NCBI GenBank assembly: GCA_017983975.1
Contig: JAGOAL010000009.1
Coordinates: 1-49,183 of the forward strand
Reading direction: 5' to 3'
From: Flavobacterium sp.
GTDB lineage: Bacteria > Bacteroidota > Bacteroidia > Flavobacteriales > Flavobacteriaceae
Length of the DNA: 49,183 nucleotides
The notes under the pieces were generated by a model that worked only from the letters and a program-made list of their open reading frames with translations, was not told where the DNA came from and made no database searches. The translations under genes and the position numbers were made by a program. Positions 25,521 through 34,500 of the stretch are shown here, in pieces. Position 1 is the first letter of the stretch; the number at the start of each line of letters is the position of its first letter.

Positions 25521-26505
25521 AATTCTCTATCGCTTTATCGAAATTTGTATTTAAAAAAACAGCTTTTATTGGTAAATAATATAGTTGTGCATTGGGCAAC
25601 AATCCATTTAATCGAACAAAATCTTTTTCTGTTGTAATAATTTTTCTTCCCTTAGCTTTTGCTGAAATTTGTTCACAATCTTGCTTTGAAAATGGATGAT
25701 GATCTGGAAACACTAACGTCTCATCTGTATCACTCTTAAGAAAATCAAAAAATAATTTTGGCTTTGCAATTCCAGCAATTAACAACTTACTTTCTGATTT
25801 TAAAGTTTCGACATGCATACTATTTTTATTACCATAAACACAATCATCATATTGAATCGTGGTAAAATAAACCGGCTGTTTAACCTGTAACTTTTCTTTT
25901 ATATTCTGTTGTGCAAGTTCCGATAAATCTTGCGGACATTTAGTGATAATTATCATGTCTGCTCTTTTTTTTCCAAGAGCCGATTCTCTTAAATTTCCGA
26001 AAGGCAAAATAAAATCGTCACAAAATAAATCATCATATGCGGTAAGCAAAATGTAAAATCCTGCTTTAACTTTTCTATGCTGAAATGCATCATCCAATAA
26101 AATTACTTCGGGTTTATTTTGAAGTTGCAATAGCTTTTCAATACCCTTTTTTCTATTGGCATCTACTGCAACTTGAATAGTTGGAAATTTCGAATAAAAC
26201 TGAAAAGGCTCATCTCCTATTGAGTTTGCAGTAGCTTGATCATCTGCTAAAACAAATCCTTTTGATAAGCGTTTATAGCCCCGACTTAAAACGGCCACAC
26301 GATACTTTTCAGAAAGTAAGCGAATTAAATACTCTATTTGCGGGGTTTTTCCGGTACCGCCCACACTTAAATTCCCCACGGCAATTATTGGCACATCAAA
26401 AGAATAACTTTTGAATACACCTATATCATAGAGCCAATTTCGGATAAATGTAATGAGCCAATATAAAAAGGCAAATGGAAAAAGTATTTTTCGTAGGAAA
26501 TTCAT
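25492..26505 (-). CDS. lpxK: Tetraacyldisaccharide 4'-kinase
   Basis: 337 residues, phosphorylates the 4' position of lipid A disaccharide at the inner-membrane face. An N-terminal hydrophobic anchor (ILFPFAFLYWLITFIRNWLY, ~7-26) is followed by Walker A VGNLSVGGTGKTP (~43-55) and VAVLSRGYKR (~70-79). Catalytic-site region VILLDDAFQHRKVKAGF is at ~133-149, with the Asp-His pair. LPFGNLRESALGKKRAD is at ~168-184. The gene starts 3 nt after the stop of the Txe-type toxin gene, so it may be transcribed with the toxin-antitoxin pair. Its 3' end overlaps PNP by 29 nt. Confidence 0.96.
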   Translation of the reverse strand: MNFLRKILFPFAFLYWLITFIRNWLYDIGVFKSYSFDVPIIAVGNLSVGGTGKTPQIEYLIRLLSEKYRVAVLSRGYKRLSKGFVLADDQATANSIGDEPFQFYSKFPTIQVAVDANRKKGIEKLLQLQNKPEVILLDDAFQHRKVKAGFYILLTAYDDLFCDDFILPFGNLRESALGKKRADMIIITKCPQDLSELAQQNIKEKLQVKQPVYFTTIQYDDCVYGNKNSMHVETLKSESKLLIAGIAKPKLFFDFLKSDTDETLVFPDHHPFSKQDCEQISAKAKGRKIITTEKDFVRLNGLLPNAQLYYLPIKAVFLNTNFDKAIENYVGKSTRNS

Positions 26506-26508
26506 ACG

Positions 26509-26790
26509 TTATTTATCAGAATAATGTCCCATTGCAGAAATTACAAAAACCGTTACGATATCTTCCTCAACTTTATAGATCATTCTGTCTTTTTGATTTA
26601 TTTTACGAGACCAAAAACCAGAAAGTTCATATTTTAAAGGTTCCGGATTTCCAATTCCTTCAAATGGTGTTTGCTCTAATTCTACTAGAATTTTTTCAAG
26701 TTTCTTTATATTGGCTTTATTACCTGATTTAAGGTGTGCTTTGATTTCTTCTTTTGCTTTTGGTTCAAAATCTACAAAATACTTCCCCAT
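26509..26790 (-). CDS. Txe/YoeB-family mRNA interferase toxin
   Basis: 93 residues with the RelE fold order. The C-terminal half is strongly YoeB/Txe-like: TPFEGIGNPEPLKYELSGFW followed by SRKINQKDRMIYKV (~56-89 region), ending VISAMGHYSDK with the His-Tyr pair typical of the active-site end. Family members cut mRNA on the ribosome A site and inhibit translation when free of antitoxin. The upstream gene overlaps it by 19 nt. Downstream, lpxK starts 3 nt after its stop (TAA CGT ATG). Confidence 0.9.
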   Translation of the reverse strand: MGKYFVDFEPKAKEEIKAHLKSGNKANIKKLEKILVELEQTPFEGIGNPEPLKYELSGFWSRKINQKDRMIYKVEEDIVTVFVISAMGHYSDK

Positions 26791-27005
26791 ATATCATCAG
26801 TATTTAAACGGGTAAGATTTTTTTTGTTCAAATTTTTTGAACGCTCCAATATTTCAGCAACAAACTCAGGATTGTAAGGGCTTTTCTCATCTTCAGTTTC
26901 AACAAAACTAATGTCTTTATCATTACCAATAAAAGTTTTAGCAAATTCTAAGAACGCTTTGCCTTTTTTTGATCGCTCGTTTATTTTTATGGTTATTGTT
27001 GTCAT
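26772..27005 (-). CDS. Cognate antitoxin (DUF2683-like)
   Basis: 77 residues from ATG 27003-27005 (MTTITIKINERSKKGKAFLE); an earlier start at 27035 would lie inside the promoter. The N-terminus is a beta-strand/helix like DNA-binding or dimerising modules. The middle EDEKSPYNPEFVAEILERSK resembles the DUF2683-type antitoxins I recall in Bacteroidota. The acidic/Asn-rich end (NLTRLNTDDIWGSIL) probably wraps the toxin. It is not a classical YefM. Identification as antitoxin rests on gene order, size and the 19-nt overlap with a YoeB-type toxin. Confidence 0.85.
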   Translation of the reverse strand: MTTITIKINERSKKGKAFLEFAKTFIGNDKDISFVETEDEKSPYNPEFVAEILERSKNLNKKNLTRLNTDDIWGSIL

Positions 27006-27024
27006 GATAAAATATTTTGTTTTA

Positions 27025-27051
27025 CAAATATACAAAAATCATGCAAATATA
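27025..27051 (-). promoter_or_regulatory. TA promoter region with direct -7-like repeats
   Basis: On the minus strand TATATTTG occurs twice, at 27025-27032 and at 27044-27051, exactly 19 nt apart. The copy nearer the antitoxin ATG (20 nt away) is a perfect -7 box. The second copy may be a repeat operator for autoregulation. No -33 TTG at ideal spacing. Confidence 0.5.
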
Positions 27052-27090
27052 TTTTCTTAGTAAATCATACTATATCCAATTTGCTTTTTT

Positions 27091-27098
27091 TATCTTTG
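27091..27098 (+). promoter_or_regulatory. -7 box (TATCTTTG) for the NIF3-family gene
   Basis: A perfect TAnnTTTG 18 nt before the ATG at 27117. It is divergent from the TA promoter in the same 111-nt spacer. Confidence 0.55.
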
Positions 27099-27116
27099 GA
27101 TAGTAAAAGTAGAAAA

Positions 27117-28232
27117 ATGAAACTCACCCATATACTTACCATACTTGAAGAAATGGCACCTTTGAGCTATGCCGAAGATTTTGACAATGTAGGCCTTTTA
27201 GTTGGAAACAATAATCAAGAAATATCAGGAATATTAATTTGTCATGATGCATTAGAATCCGTTATTGATGAAGCCGTTGCTAAAAAATGTAATTTGGTCG
27301 TTTGCTTCCATCCTATTTTGTTTTCGGGAATTAAAAAAATCACTGGAAAGAATTATGTAGAACGAGCACTAATTAAAGCGATTAAGAATGATATCGCTAT
27401 TTATGCGGTGCATACGGCTTTAGATAATCATCCAAATGGTGTAAATAAAATTTTCTGTGATGCCTTAGGTATATTGGATTCTAAAATTTTAATTCCGAAA
27501 GAAAACTTCATTCAAAAATTAGTTACCTACACCATTCCTGAAAATGCAGAAAAATTACGAAATGCCTTATTTGAAGCTGGTGCAGGTAAAATAGGAAATT
27601 ATGAAGATTGTAGTTTTTCGTCCAAAGGCATAGGAACTTATATGGGAAATGAAAATTCAAATCCTGAAATAGGCGAACGCTTTGAATTTGTTGAAACACA
27701 AGAAATTAAGATTGAAGTGACTTTTGAAAAGCATATGCAAGCCAAAATACTGAAAGCGCTTTTTACGAATCATGTTTATGAAGAAGTAGCTCATGAAATT
27801 TACCCATTAGAAAATACACATCAAAATATTGGGTTAGGCCGAGTGGGCGAACTAAAAAATGCGCTTTCGGAAACTGATTTTTTACAATTTGTCAAAGACA
27901 AGTTGGTATGTGGAGGTATAAGACATAGCATTTTTACTGGAAAAACCATAAAAAAAGTAGCTGTTTTAGGAGGAAGTGGCAGTTTTGCTATTAAAAACGC
28001 AATACACTCAGGGGCAGATGCTTACCTTACTGCTGATCTAAAATATCATCAGTTTTATGAAGCTGAAAATCAGATACTTTTAGCCGATATTGGTCACTTT
28101 GAAAGCGAAAGATTTACAAAAAATTATTTAGTTGATTTTCTTAAAGAAAAAATCACTAATTTTGCACCCAATTCGCTTTCAAGCGGAATTATTTTATCAG
28201 AAGAAAATACAAATCCAGTTAAGTACTTTTAA
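27117..28232 (+). CDS. NIF3/DUF34-family metal-binding protein
   Basis: 371 residues from ATG 27117 (MKLTHILTILEEMAPLSYAE); a TTG start 12 codons earlier overlaps the promoter. The long two-part form: N-terminal half with EDFDNVGLLVGN (~20-31) and LVVCFHPILFSGIKKITG with metal-binding His (~60-78), YAVHTALDNHPNGVN (~98-112). A PII-like middle insert (~130-235) follows, then the C-terminal half with GGSGSFAIKNAIHSGADAYL (~291-310) and ADIGHFESERF (~330-340) giving the other metal ligands. Often misnamed GTP cyclohydrolase I type 2; the true substrate is unresolved. The next gene starts 2 nt after the stop. Confidence 0.94.
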   Translation: MKLTHILTILEEMAPLSYAEDFDNVGLLVGNNNQEISGILICHDALESVIDEAVAKKCNLVVCFHPILFSGIKKITGKNYVERALIKAIKNDIAIYAVHTALDNHPNGVNKIFCDALGILDSKILIPKENFIQKLVTYTIPENAEKLRNALFEAGAGKIGNYEDCSFSSKGIGTYMGNENSNPEIGERFEFVETQEIKIEVTFEKHMQAKILKALFTNHVYEEVAHEIYPLENTHQNIGLGRVGELKNALSETDFLQFVKDKLVCGGIRHSIFTGKTIKKVAVLGGSGSFAIKNAIHSGADAYLTADLKYHQFYEAENQILLADIGHFESERFTKNYLVDFLKEKITNFAPNSLSSGIILSEENTNPVKYF

Positions 28233-28234
28233 AT

Positions 28235-29014
28235 ATGGCAACAATCAAAGAGATAAGCGTAGAAGATAAGTTAAGAGCCCTTTATGCTTTACAACTAGTT
28301 GATTCTAAAATTGACGAAATAAGAAATGTTAGAGGAGAATTGCCTCTTGAAGTAGAAGATTTAGAAGATGAAGTAGCAGGACTTTCTACACGTCTTGAAA
28401 AGTTAAAAAGCGATTTAGAAACCATTGATGAGCAAATCAAAGAAAAGAAAAATGCCATTGAAGCTCACAATGCAGCTATCAAAAAATATTTAGAGCAACA
28501 AAAAAATGTGCGCAACAATAGAGAATTCAATTCTTTAACAAAAGAAGTGGAATTTCAGGAATTAGAAATTCAATTGGCTGAAAAACACATTAGAGAAATG
28601 AAGGCTTCAATTGAACACAGAAAAGAAGTTATTGCTCAAACTCAAGAAAAATTAGATGGTAAAACAACGCATCTAACTCACAAAAAAGCGGAATTAAGCG
28701 ACATTATGGCTGAAACCGAAAAAGAAGAAAATTTCTTATTTAATAAATCTACTGAATTAAGAGGAAAAAGCGAAGAGCGTTTATTAGCTGCTTACGACAG
28801 AATAAGAAACAGTGTAAGAAATGGTTTAGCCGTGGTTTCAATTGAGCGTGGTGCTTCAGCTGGATCGTTCTTTACTATTCCACCACAAACGCAAATGGAA
28901 ATCGCAGCTCGTAAAAAAATCATTACTGACGAGCACAGTGGAAGAATTTTAGTAGACGGTGTTTTAGCTGACGAAGAAAAAGAAAAAATGGAAAAATTAT
29001 TTGCTAGCATTTAA
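28235..29014 (+). CDS. Coiled-coil 'C4-type zinc ribbon' (DUF164) protein lacking all cysteines
   Basis: 259 residues. Long antiparallel coiled coil at ~35-175 (repeated Glu/Lys/Leu heptads). The C-terminal ~70 residues are in the place of the zf-RING_7 zinc ribbon: RGASAGSFFTIPPQTQMEI (~205-223) and KKIITDEHSGRILV. In the zinc-binding family the equivalent positions hold Cys pairs (C-x-x-C...C-x-x-C); this protein has no Cys at all, so zinc binding of that type is lost. The fold and the TIPPQ and SGRIL cores are kept. It is paired with the NIF3 gene, 2 nt apart. Role unknown; the family is associated with nucleic-acid or ribosome functions only by inference. A terminator follows. Confidence 0.9.
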   Translation: MATIKEISVEDKLRALYALQLVDSKIDEIRNVRGELPLEVEDLEDEVAGLSTRLEKLKSDLETIDEQIKEKKNAIEAHNAAIKKYLEQQKNVRNNREFNSLTKEVEFQELEIQLAEKHIREMKASIEHRKEVIAQTQEKLDGKTTHLTHKKAELSDIMAETEKEENFLFNKSTELRGKSEERLLAAYDRIRNSVRNGLAVVSIERGASAGSFFTIPPQTQMEIAARKKIITDEHSGRILVDGVLADEEKEKMEKLFASI

Positions 29015-29040
29015 TTGATTCCATTCCAAAAATAAATGAA

Positions 29041-29068
29041 AGTCCTTTTTTTAAAGGGCTTTTTTTTT
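29041..29068 (+). terminator. Intrinsic terminator after the DUF164 gene
   Basis: Arms AGTCCTTT (29041-29048) and AAAGGGCT (29053-29060) with one G-T pair, a 4-nt T loop and eight T residues to 29068. Confidence 0.85.
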
Positions 29069-29075
29069 GGAATGC

Positions 29076-29256
29076 CACGAAGACACAAAGTCACAAAGAA
29101 GTTTCACATTTTATAGGCAAAATTGCTGTTGCTCCGAGATTTGCAGAGTTTTTGACTTTAACTGTATCGAAAAGAGATACACAGATTATTTAACTTTATA
29201 AAACGTATAAAGATACTTTGTGTTACTCTGTGGAAACTTTGAGAAACTTTGTGTAA
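29076..29256. repeat. Complementary short-word arrays upstream of rluF
   Basis: Left array in 8-bp phase: CACGAAGA (29076), CACAAAGT (29084), CACAAAGA (29092). Right array with a 10-11-bp period on the complementary word: CTTTGTGTTA (29216), CTCTGTGGAAA (29226), CTTTGAGAAA (29237), CTTTGTGTAA (29247). CACAAAG and CTTTGTG are reverse complements, so the arrays can pair across 116 nt. Between them I saw no gene. Confidence 0.65.
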
Positions 29257-29278
29257 CAAAAAAATCACTAAAAAACCC

Positions 29279-29286
29279 TATCTTTG
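29279..29286 (+). promoter_or_regulatory. -7 box (TATCTTTG) 4 nt from the rluF ATG
   Basis: A perfect TAnnTTTG ends at 29286 and the ATG starts at 29291. With the usual -7 placement the start of transcription would fall at or next to the A of the ATG, implying a leaderless or near-leaderless mRNA. Confidence 0.6.
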
Positions 29287-29290
29287 CAAC

Positions 29291-30079
29291 ATGGAAGAAA
29301 ATGCAACGCGAATTAATAAATTTTTATCTGAAACAGGATTTTGTTCCCGTAGAGAAGCCGATCGTTTAATTGAGCAAGGAAGAGTTACCATTAACGGAAA
29401 AGTTCCAGAAATGGGCACAAAAGTAACCCCAAGTGATGAAGTTAGAGTAAACGGAAATTTAATTCAAGAGCGCCATGAAAAACCTATTTATTTAGCCTTC
29501 CACAAACCTGCCGGAATTGAATGCACAACTAATTTAGATGTAAGAGATAACATCATTGATTTCATCAACTATCCTGAACGAATTTTCCCAATTGGACGTT
29601 TAGACAAAGCTAGTGAAGGATTGATTTTTATGACTAACGATGGCGATATTGTAAACAAAATTCTTCGTGCCAGAAATAACCACGAAAAAGAATACATCGT
29701 AACCGTAAACCATCCAATTACCGATCGATTTATTGAACGAATGTCTAATGGAATTCCTATTTTGGAAACGATTACTAAAAAATGTAAAGTAGAACAAATT
29801 AGTAAATTTGTGTTCCGAATAATTTTAACGCAAGGATTGAATCGCCAAATTCGTAGAATGTGCGAATATTTAGATTATGAAGTAACGGCTTTAAAACGTA
29901 CTCGTATTATTAATATTTCATTAGACGTTGCAGAAGGAAAATACCGAAACTTAACCGATGCAGAAGTTTCCGAATTAAATAAACTTATTGAACCTTCCAG
30001 CAAAACCGAAGAAGCAAGTTTACCGAGCAATAAAAGTAAGTTTACTGGGAAACGAAATTATGGGGAACGAAATCGTTAA
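29291..30079 (+). CDS. rluF: 23S rRNA pseudouridine synthase, RluF-like
   Basis: 262 residues from ATG 29291 ([20 protein letters not shown]); an upstream start at 29249 lies within the promoter. N-terminal S4 RNA-binding domain (residues ~5-60, [18 protein letters not shown]). Catalytic domain with [20 protein letters not shown] (~104-123, catalytic Asp in RLD) and [14 protein letters not shown] (~129-142). The [20 protein letters not shown] segment (~181-200) completes the RsuA/RluB/E/F family. The [13 protein letters not shown] stretch is closest to E. coli RluF, which modifies U2604. A Lys/Arg/Ser tail ends the protein. Its stop and that of the convergent GNAT gene share TTAA. Confidence 0.92.
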   Translation: MEENATRINKFLSETGFCSRREADRLIEQGRVTINGKVPEMGTKVTPSDEVRVNGNLIQERHEKPIYLAFHKPAGIECTTNLDVRDNIIDFINYPERIFPIGRLDKASEGLIFMTNDGDIVNKILRARNNHEKEYIVTVNHPITDRFIERMSNGIPILETITKKCKVEQISKFVFRIILTQGLNRQIRRMCEYLDYEVTALKRTRIINISLDVAEGKYRNLTDAEVSELNKLIEPSSKTEEASLPSNKSKFTGKRNYGERNR

Positions 30080-30567
30080 ATTTCAATCTCCATCACATAA
30101 TCATCCATAACATAGCCCTCACCAATATCAATCACCTCGTCATTTACGATACTGAAACCTAATTTAGTATAAAAACGTAACGCGCTATTGTATTTATTCA
30201 CATTTAAGAAAATGGCTTTCTGATTATTTTCTTTGGCTTTATGTTTTACCAATTCAAAAAACTGCCTACCTAAACCAGTGCCTTGTGTTTCGGGCAACAC
30301 ATAAATTTTATGGATTTTTGTTTTGTGAGGTGCACTATTAATTTCATAGGACAGAAAACCTACAAAGTTCTCATTTTCATCCTGTACCAAATAAAACACA
30401 TGCCCTTTATCCATTAACTGAGATAAAGCATTTTCAGAATAAAATCGATTAATCATGTAATCCAATTGTGCTTTGGATAAAATTGCACCATAAGCTACTG
30501 GCCAAATCTTCTTGGTTAATTCAATTACAATAGGTAGTTGTTCTGCTTTTATCTGAATCAATTTCAT
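30076..30567 (-). CDS. GNAT-family N-acetyltransferase
   Basis: 163 residues, single GNAT domain. Motif D-C region [11 protein letters not shown] at ~68-78. Acetyl-CoA loop [20 protein letters not shown] at ~90-109 (Q/RxxGxG/A pattern). [20 protein letters not shown] (~118-137) is motif B with the conserved NxxAxxFYxKxGF. Acceptor unknown. It is convergent with rluF (4-nt overlap) and follows the terminator of the porP/SprF unit. Confidence 0.93.
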   Translation of the reverse strand: MKLIQIKAEQLPIVIELTKKIWPVAYGAILSKAQLDYMINRFYSENALSQLMDKGHVFYLVQDENENFVGFLSYEINSAPHKTKIHKIYVLPETQGTGLGRQFFELVKHKAKENNQKAIFLNVNKYNSALRFYTKLGFSIVNDEVIDIGEGYVMDDYVMEIEI

Positions 30568-30584
30568 GATGTAAAAATAAAAAC

Positions 30585-30618
30585 AAAAAGGGTCAAACCG
30601 TAAAGATTGACCCTTTTT
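30585..30618 (-). terminator. Strong terminator after the PorP/SprF-like gene
   Basis: Perfect 12-bp stem: AAAAAGGGTCAA (30585-30596) and TTGACCCTTTTT (30607-30618), 10-nt loop. On the minus strand it lies 42 nt past the PorP/SprF stop and before the GNAT ATG. T-rich flanks exist on both strands, so it could stop transcription both ways. Confidence 0.85.
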
Positions 30619-30659
30619 TTATTAGTTATTATGCTAAATTAATTAGCAGTCTCTAACAA

Positions 30660-31550
30660 TTAGTTGAATTTATAGCTAAGAAAGAATTCATTTGAACCAT
30701 TCGCCCTTCCAACTAATTGGCTACGTAAGCTGTACTCATAAGCATAACCTAACGCCAATTTTTTACTAACGTCAATTTTAGCTAAACCTGCAAAAGAACG
30801 ATCTGTTCTATAAGTAAGACCAAAATCAAAACTATCATTAAATTTAGCTGTTGTAGTAAAATCAGTTGAGAAAGGAGCACCATTTACATAACGTACCATA
30901 ATCGATGGTACTAAATCAAATGAAGGCGTAATTTCAAATGTTCTACCTGCTGCTAAGTAATAATGAGCTTGATCAGTTGCTGCTGTTGCATAACCATTCT
31001 CTTCTTTTGCTCTTTTAGTATCTAACATTTTTGGTGTAGACAAGGAAATAAAATAATCTTTATGTTTCAAGTAAAAACCAATACCAATATTTGGATTGAA
31101 TCTAGAAATTGGTTGTAAACTTGGATCGATAACACCATAATTATACGTTTCTAAACCATTGGTGTTTACTTCATAATTATTACCTCCTGCCTTTATACCC
31201 ATAAATAAAGCTAAAGCATCATTTAATTGTACTTTGTATGAAAAGTCAACCGTTACAAATGTTTGTTTTTCGATAAAAACTTCATCTCTAATAATTGAAA
31301 CACCAAAAGATAAATTTTTATTTAAAGGCGTCATAAATGAAGCTGCCTGCGTTTGTGGGGCATCTTTAACACCCGTCCACTGTTGTCTAACACTTGTTCT
31401 AAACTGAGTTTCACCATCTACACTAACTGCAGCTGGATTCACTAAATTTAAATGATTGTTATAAAAAGCTAGAATACTTTCTTGCTGAGCAAACACACCA
31501 CTACTTATAAAAAGTAGTAGTGCTATGCCAATATTTTGAAGTTTTTTCAT
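30660..31550 (-). CDS. PorP/SprF-family type IX secretion protein
   Basis: 296 residues. Signal peptide MKKLQNIGIALLLFISSGVFAQ, then a predicted outer-membrane beta barrel of the PorP/SprF type: AFYNNHLNLVNPAAVSVDGETQ near the N-terminus is the family opening and the C-terminus ends in an aromatic strand (EFFLSYKFN). SprF-like proteins are paired with a partner carrying a type B CTD and are needed for its export. Here the partner, the giant type B protein, is directly upstream (21-nt gap). It does not encode the T9SS core itself. Confidence 0.94.
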   Translation of the reverse strand: MKKLQNIGIALLLFISSGVFAQQESILAFYNNHLNLVNPAAVSVDGETQFRTSVRQQWTGVKDAPQTQAASFMTPLNKNLSFGVSIIRDEVFIEKQTFVTVDFSYKVQLNDALALFMGIKAGGNNYEVNTNGLETYNYGVIDPSLQPISRFNPNIGIGFYLKHKDYFISLSTPKMLDTKRAKEENGYATAATDQAHYYLAAGRTFEITPSFDLVPSIMVRYVNGAPFSTDFTTTAKFNDSFDFGLTYRTDRSFAGLAKIDVSKKLALGYAYEYSLRSQLVGRANGSNEFFLSYKFN

Positions 31551-31571
31551 TGTAAATTAATTTTACTTTAA

Positions 31572-34500
31572 TTATTTGGTGATATAAATCCAACCATCGT
31601 AATCTATTGATCCATTACCATCTAAATCGATTTGATAGTAGTATGATGATGCATCTGGAGTATTACTTCCATTGTTTGAATACGAACCATTCCAATCGTT
31701 TTGGTAACTGTTTCTGCTAAAGATTAAATCTCCCCAACGGTTATAAACTTTAACTGAATTGTTCGGATAGTTTTGAATATTATTGATAAACCAAGTATCA
31801 TTTACACCATCTCCATCAGGAGTGATAGCTTCAGAAACATTAATTTCAACTGTATCACAAATATCACCCATACCATCGTTATCAATATCCTCTTGACCTG
31901 TATTAGCTGTAAATTGACAATTATCATATCCATCTAATACACCATCATTATCATCATCATTATCACAAGCATCTCCTAAACCATCAGCATCATTATCAGC
32001 TTGATTAGCATTTGATTGGAATTGACAGTTATCATTAGTATCTAGAACTCCATCATTATCATCATCAGGATCACAATTATCTGGAGAACCATCTAAATCA
32101 TTATCAAGTGCGGTAGTGAAATCTATTGCAACAGTTACAACAGCAGTGCCTGTAGATATATTTCCATTAACATCAGTTACTGTTAAAGTAACAGTATTTG
32201 CTCCAAGGTTAGCACAAGTAAAAGTATTTGGACTCACTGAAATTGAAGCAATACCACAAGCATCAGTAGAACCATTATTAACTTGAGCAGCAGTAATACT
32301 AGCAGTACCAGCAGAACTTAATTGAACCGTAACAGGTTGTGTAACCACTGTAGGACCTACTTGATCTCTAACTGTAACAACTGCTGTACCAGGTGTTGAA
32401 TTTCCACTAGCGTCCGTAACAGTTAAAGTTACTGTATTTGGACCCACATTTGCACATGTAAATGTATTAGGACTAACTGTCATTGTAGCAACACTACAGT
32501 TATCAGTTGAACCATTATTTACTTGAGCAGCAGTTACTGTTGCAGTACCCGCAGCATTCAATTGAACCGTTACTGGACGCGTTACTACCACTGGAGCAAT
32601 AGCATCACTTACCGTAATTGAAGCTGTAGAAATACAACCTGAACTTCCGTTAGTTGAAGTAGCCACATATGTTAATGGCGCTACAGTAGTTGGCAACACA
32701 TATATTGTTGAAGCAGAAGTTCCAGCTGTATAAGGAACTGTTGCAGCAGCATTTGTATATAAGTTAGTCACTGGAGACCATGTAATATTACCTTGTGTTT
32801 TAACAACTTTTACATCATCAATTAACCAACCAAAGTAATTCACACTTGTATCGGTAGTATAACGGAAACGTACTCTAAACTGATTAGTTAATGAAGAAGT
32901 AGGAACTGTAAACGATTCCGTTTTCCATAAACTAGTAGCTGGACCAACTCCTGGAGTAGATGTAGAACTAGTAAATGTTGTATCCCAATCTGCATAACTT
33001 GCATTTGTAAATCTCACATTCGCGTTAAATATTGCAGCTGAAGCCGTACCTGTATAATTTGCAGGTGTGAAAGTGTTCCATGTAGTTCCACCATCATTAG
33101 AATATTCAACATATCCATAATCCCAACCTGCTTCTGTTGCAGCAATGTGTTTGAACGTAACTACTGCACTAGCAGCACTTGATAAATCAATATTTTGATT
33201 CAACTCATACGTTTCATTTGCACTGGTTCCCGCATTGAACAATACTGAAGCTGCTCCTTGAGCAAAATACGTTGTATCAAGTGTTGCAGTTGCATTAGCA
33301 CTTGCTACAAAGTTTGTTGGCAATACTTCCATTGGTTGTGCAAACGCATTTTGACTAAAATTACCACCTGTTGCAGTCATTGGCAATACTACACCCACAC
33401 ACGCTGATGGATTAGCTGGTGTAATTGTAATGGCTGTTGGTAAATCATTTACATTTACTGTAAACGTAGTAGTATTAGCACATTGGCTACCTGCCGACTG
33501 TGAAGCCGTTAAAGTATAGGTAGTAGTTGCAGTAGGATTGAAAATCCATCCTGTAGTACTATTTCCAGTTACTCCTGTTGCAGGAGACCATGCATACGTA
33601 TTGTAATCTGATGCACCTGTAGCAATAGTTACTGCAGCAGTTGATGCACCGCTACAAATTGCTGCACTTGCACTGCTTAAAGCAATAGCAGGAGCTGGTG
33701 TAACAGTAACCGTTACAGGGACTCTTGGAGAAGCACACGCTACTTGACCTGAGAACAATACATTAAATCTATTTTTAGAAAGAGTATTATTGAAATCAGA
33801 CCCATTGTAAGTATATAAAACGGTATCATCAGTTGTTGCTGTATACTGAGTATTAGCACTTCCAAACATATCCGCACCATCATGGCTTACTTCAATAATA
33901 ATATTAGAAACTCCGTCCCAAACAAATGGTGTACTAAAAGTAATTGTTTGCCATCCACTAGCTGTATGTGTATAGGTTGATGGACCATAACATGTTGTAA
34001 AAGCAGGTGTGGTAAATGTTGTATTAGCAAATGAAGATTGCGTTGTATTACCTAATTTAACGGTATAATTTGCATTAGTGGCTGCATCACCAAGTGACGT
34101 AACAAAATAAGCAATTGAATTAATAGACCCTGCTCTTAATCCCATAGTAGCAAGTTCACTTGCTGTATAGATCATTTGGTATTTTGCACTTGCCCAAAAA
34201 TTATTAAATGCAGATAAACTTCCACCACTTGTAGTTGTTCCATTTCCAAATTGAACTAAACCTGAAGCAGATGATTCTGCTGCAGCGTAGAAAGTTGTTG
34301 TTGCAGCAATTGAAGGTGTAGTAAATGTAACACCAGTACCTAATGAAGTACCACCTGTTGCAGCAGCATACCAATTTACAACTGCACCAGCGTTTGCCAA
34401 AGCATTAATTGTTGCCGTACCTGTACCACAACGTGTTGCTGGTGAAGTTCCTGTAATACCATTAGTAAACACTACTGAAGAAACACTAGAATAACCAGGT

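Noticed and set aside
27006-27035. 10-codon N-terminal extension of the antitoxin
   Set aside because: It would include the -7 box at 27025-27032; the ATG at 27003-27005 follows it at a normal distance.
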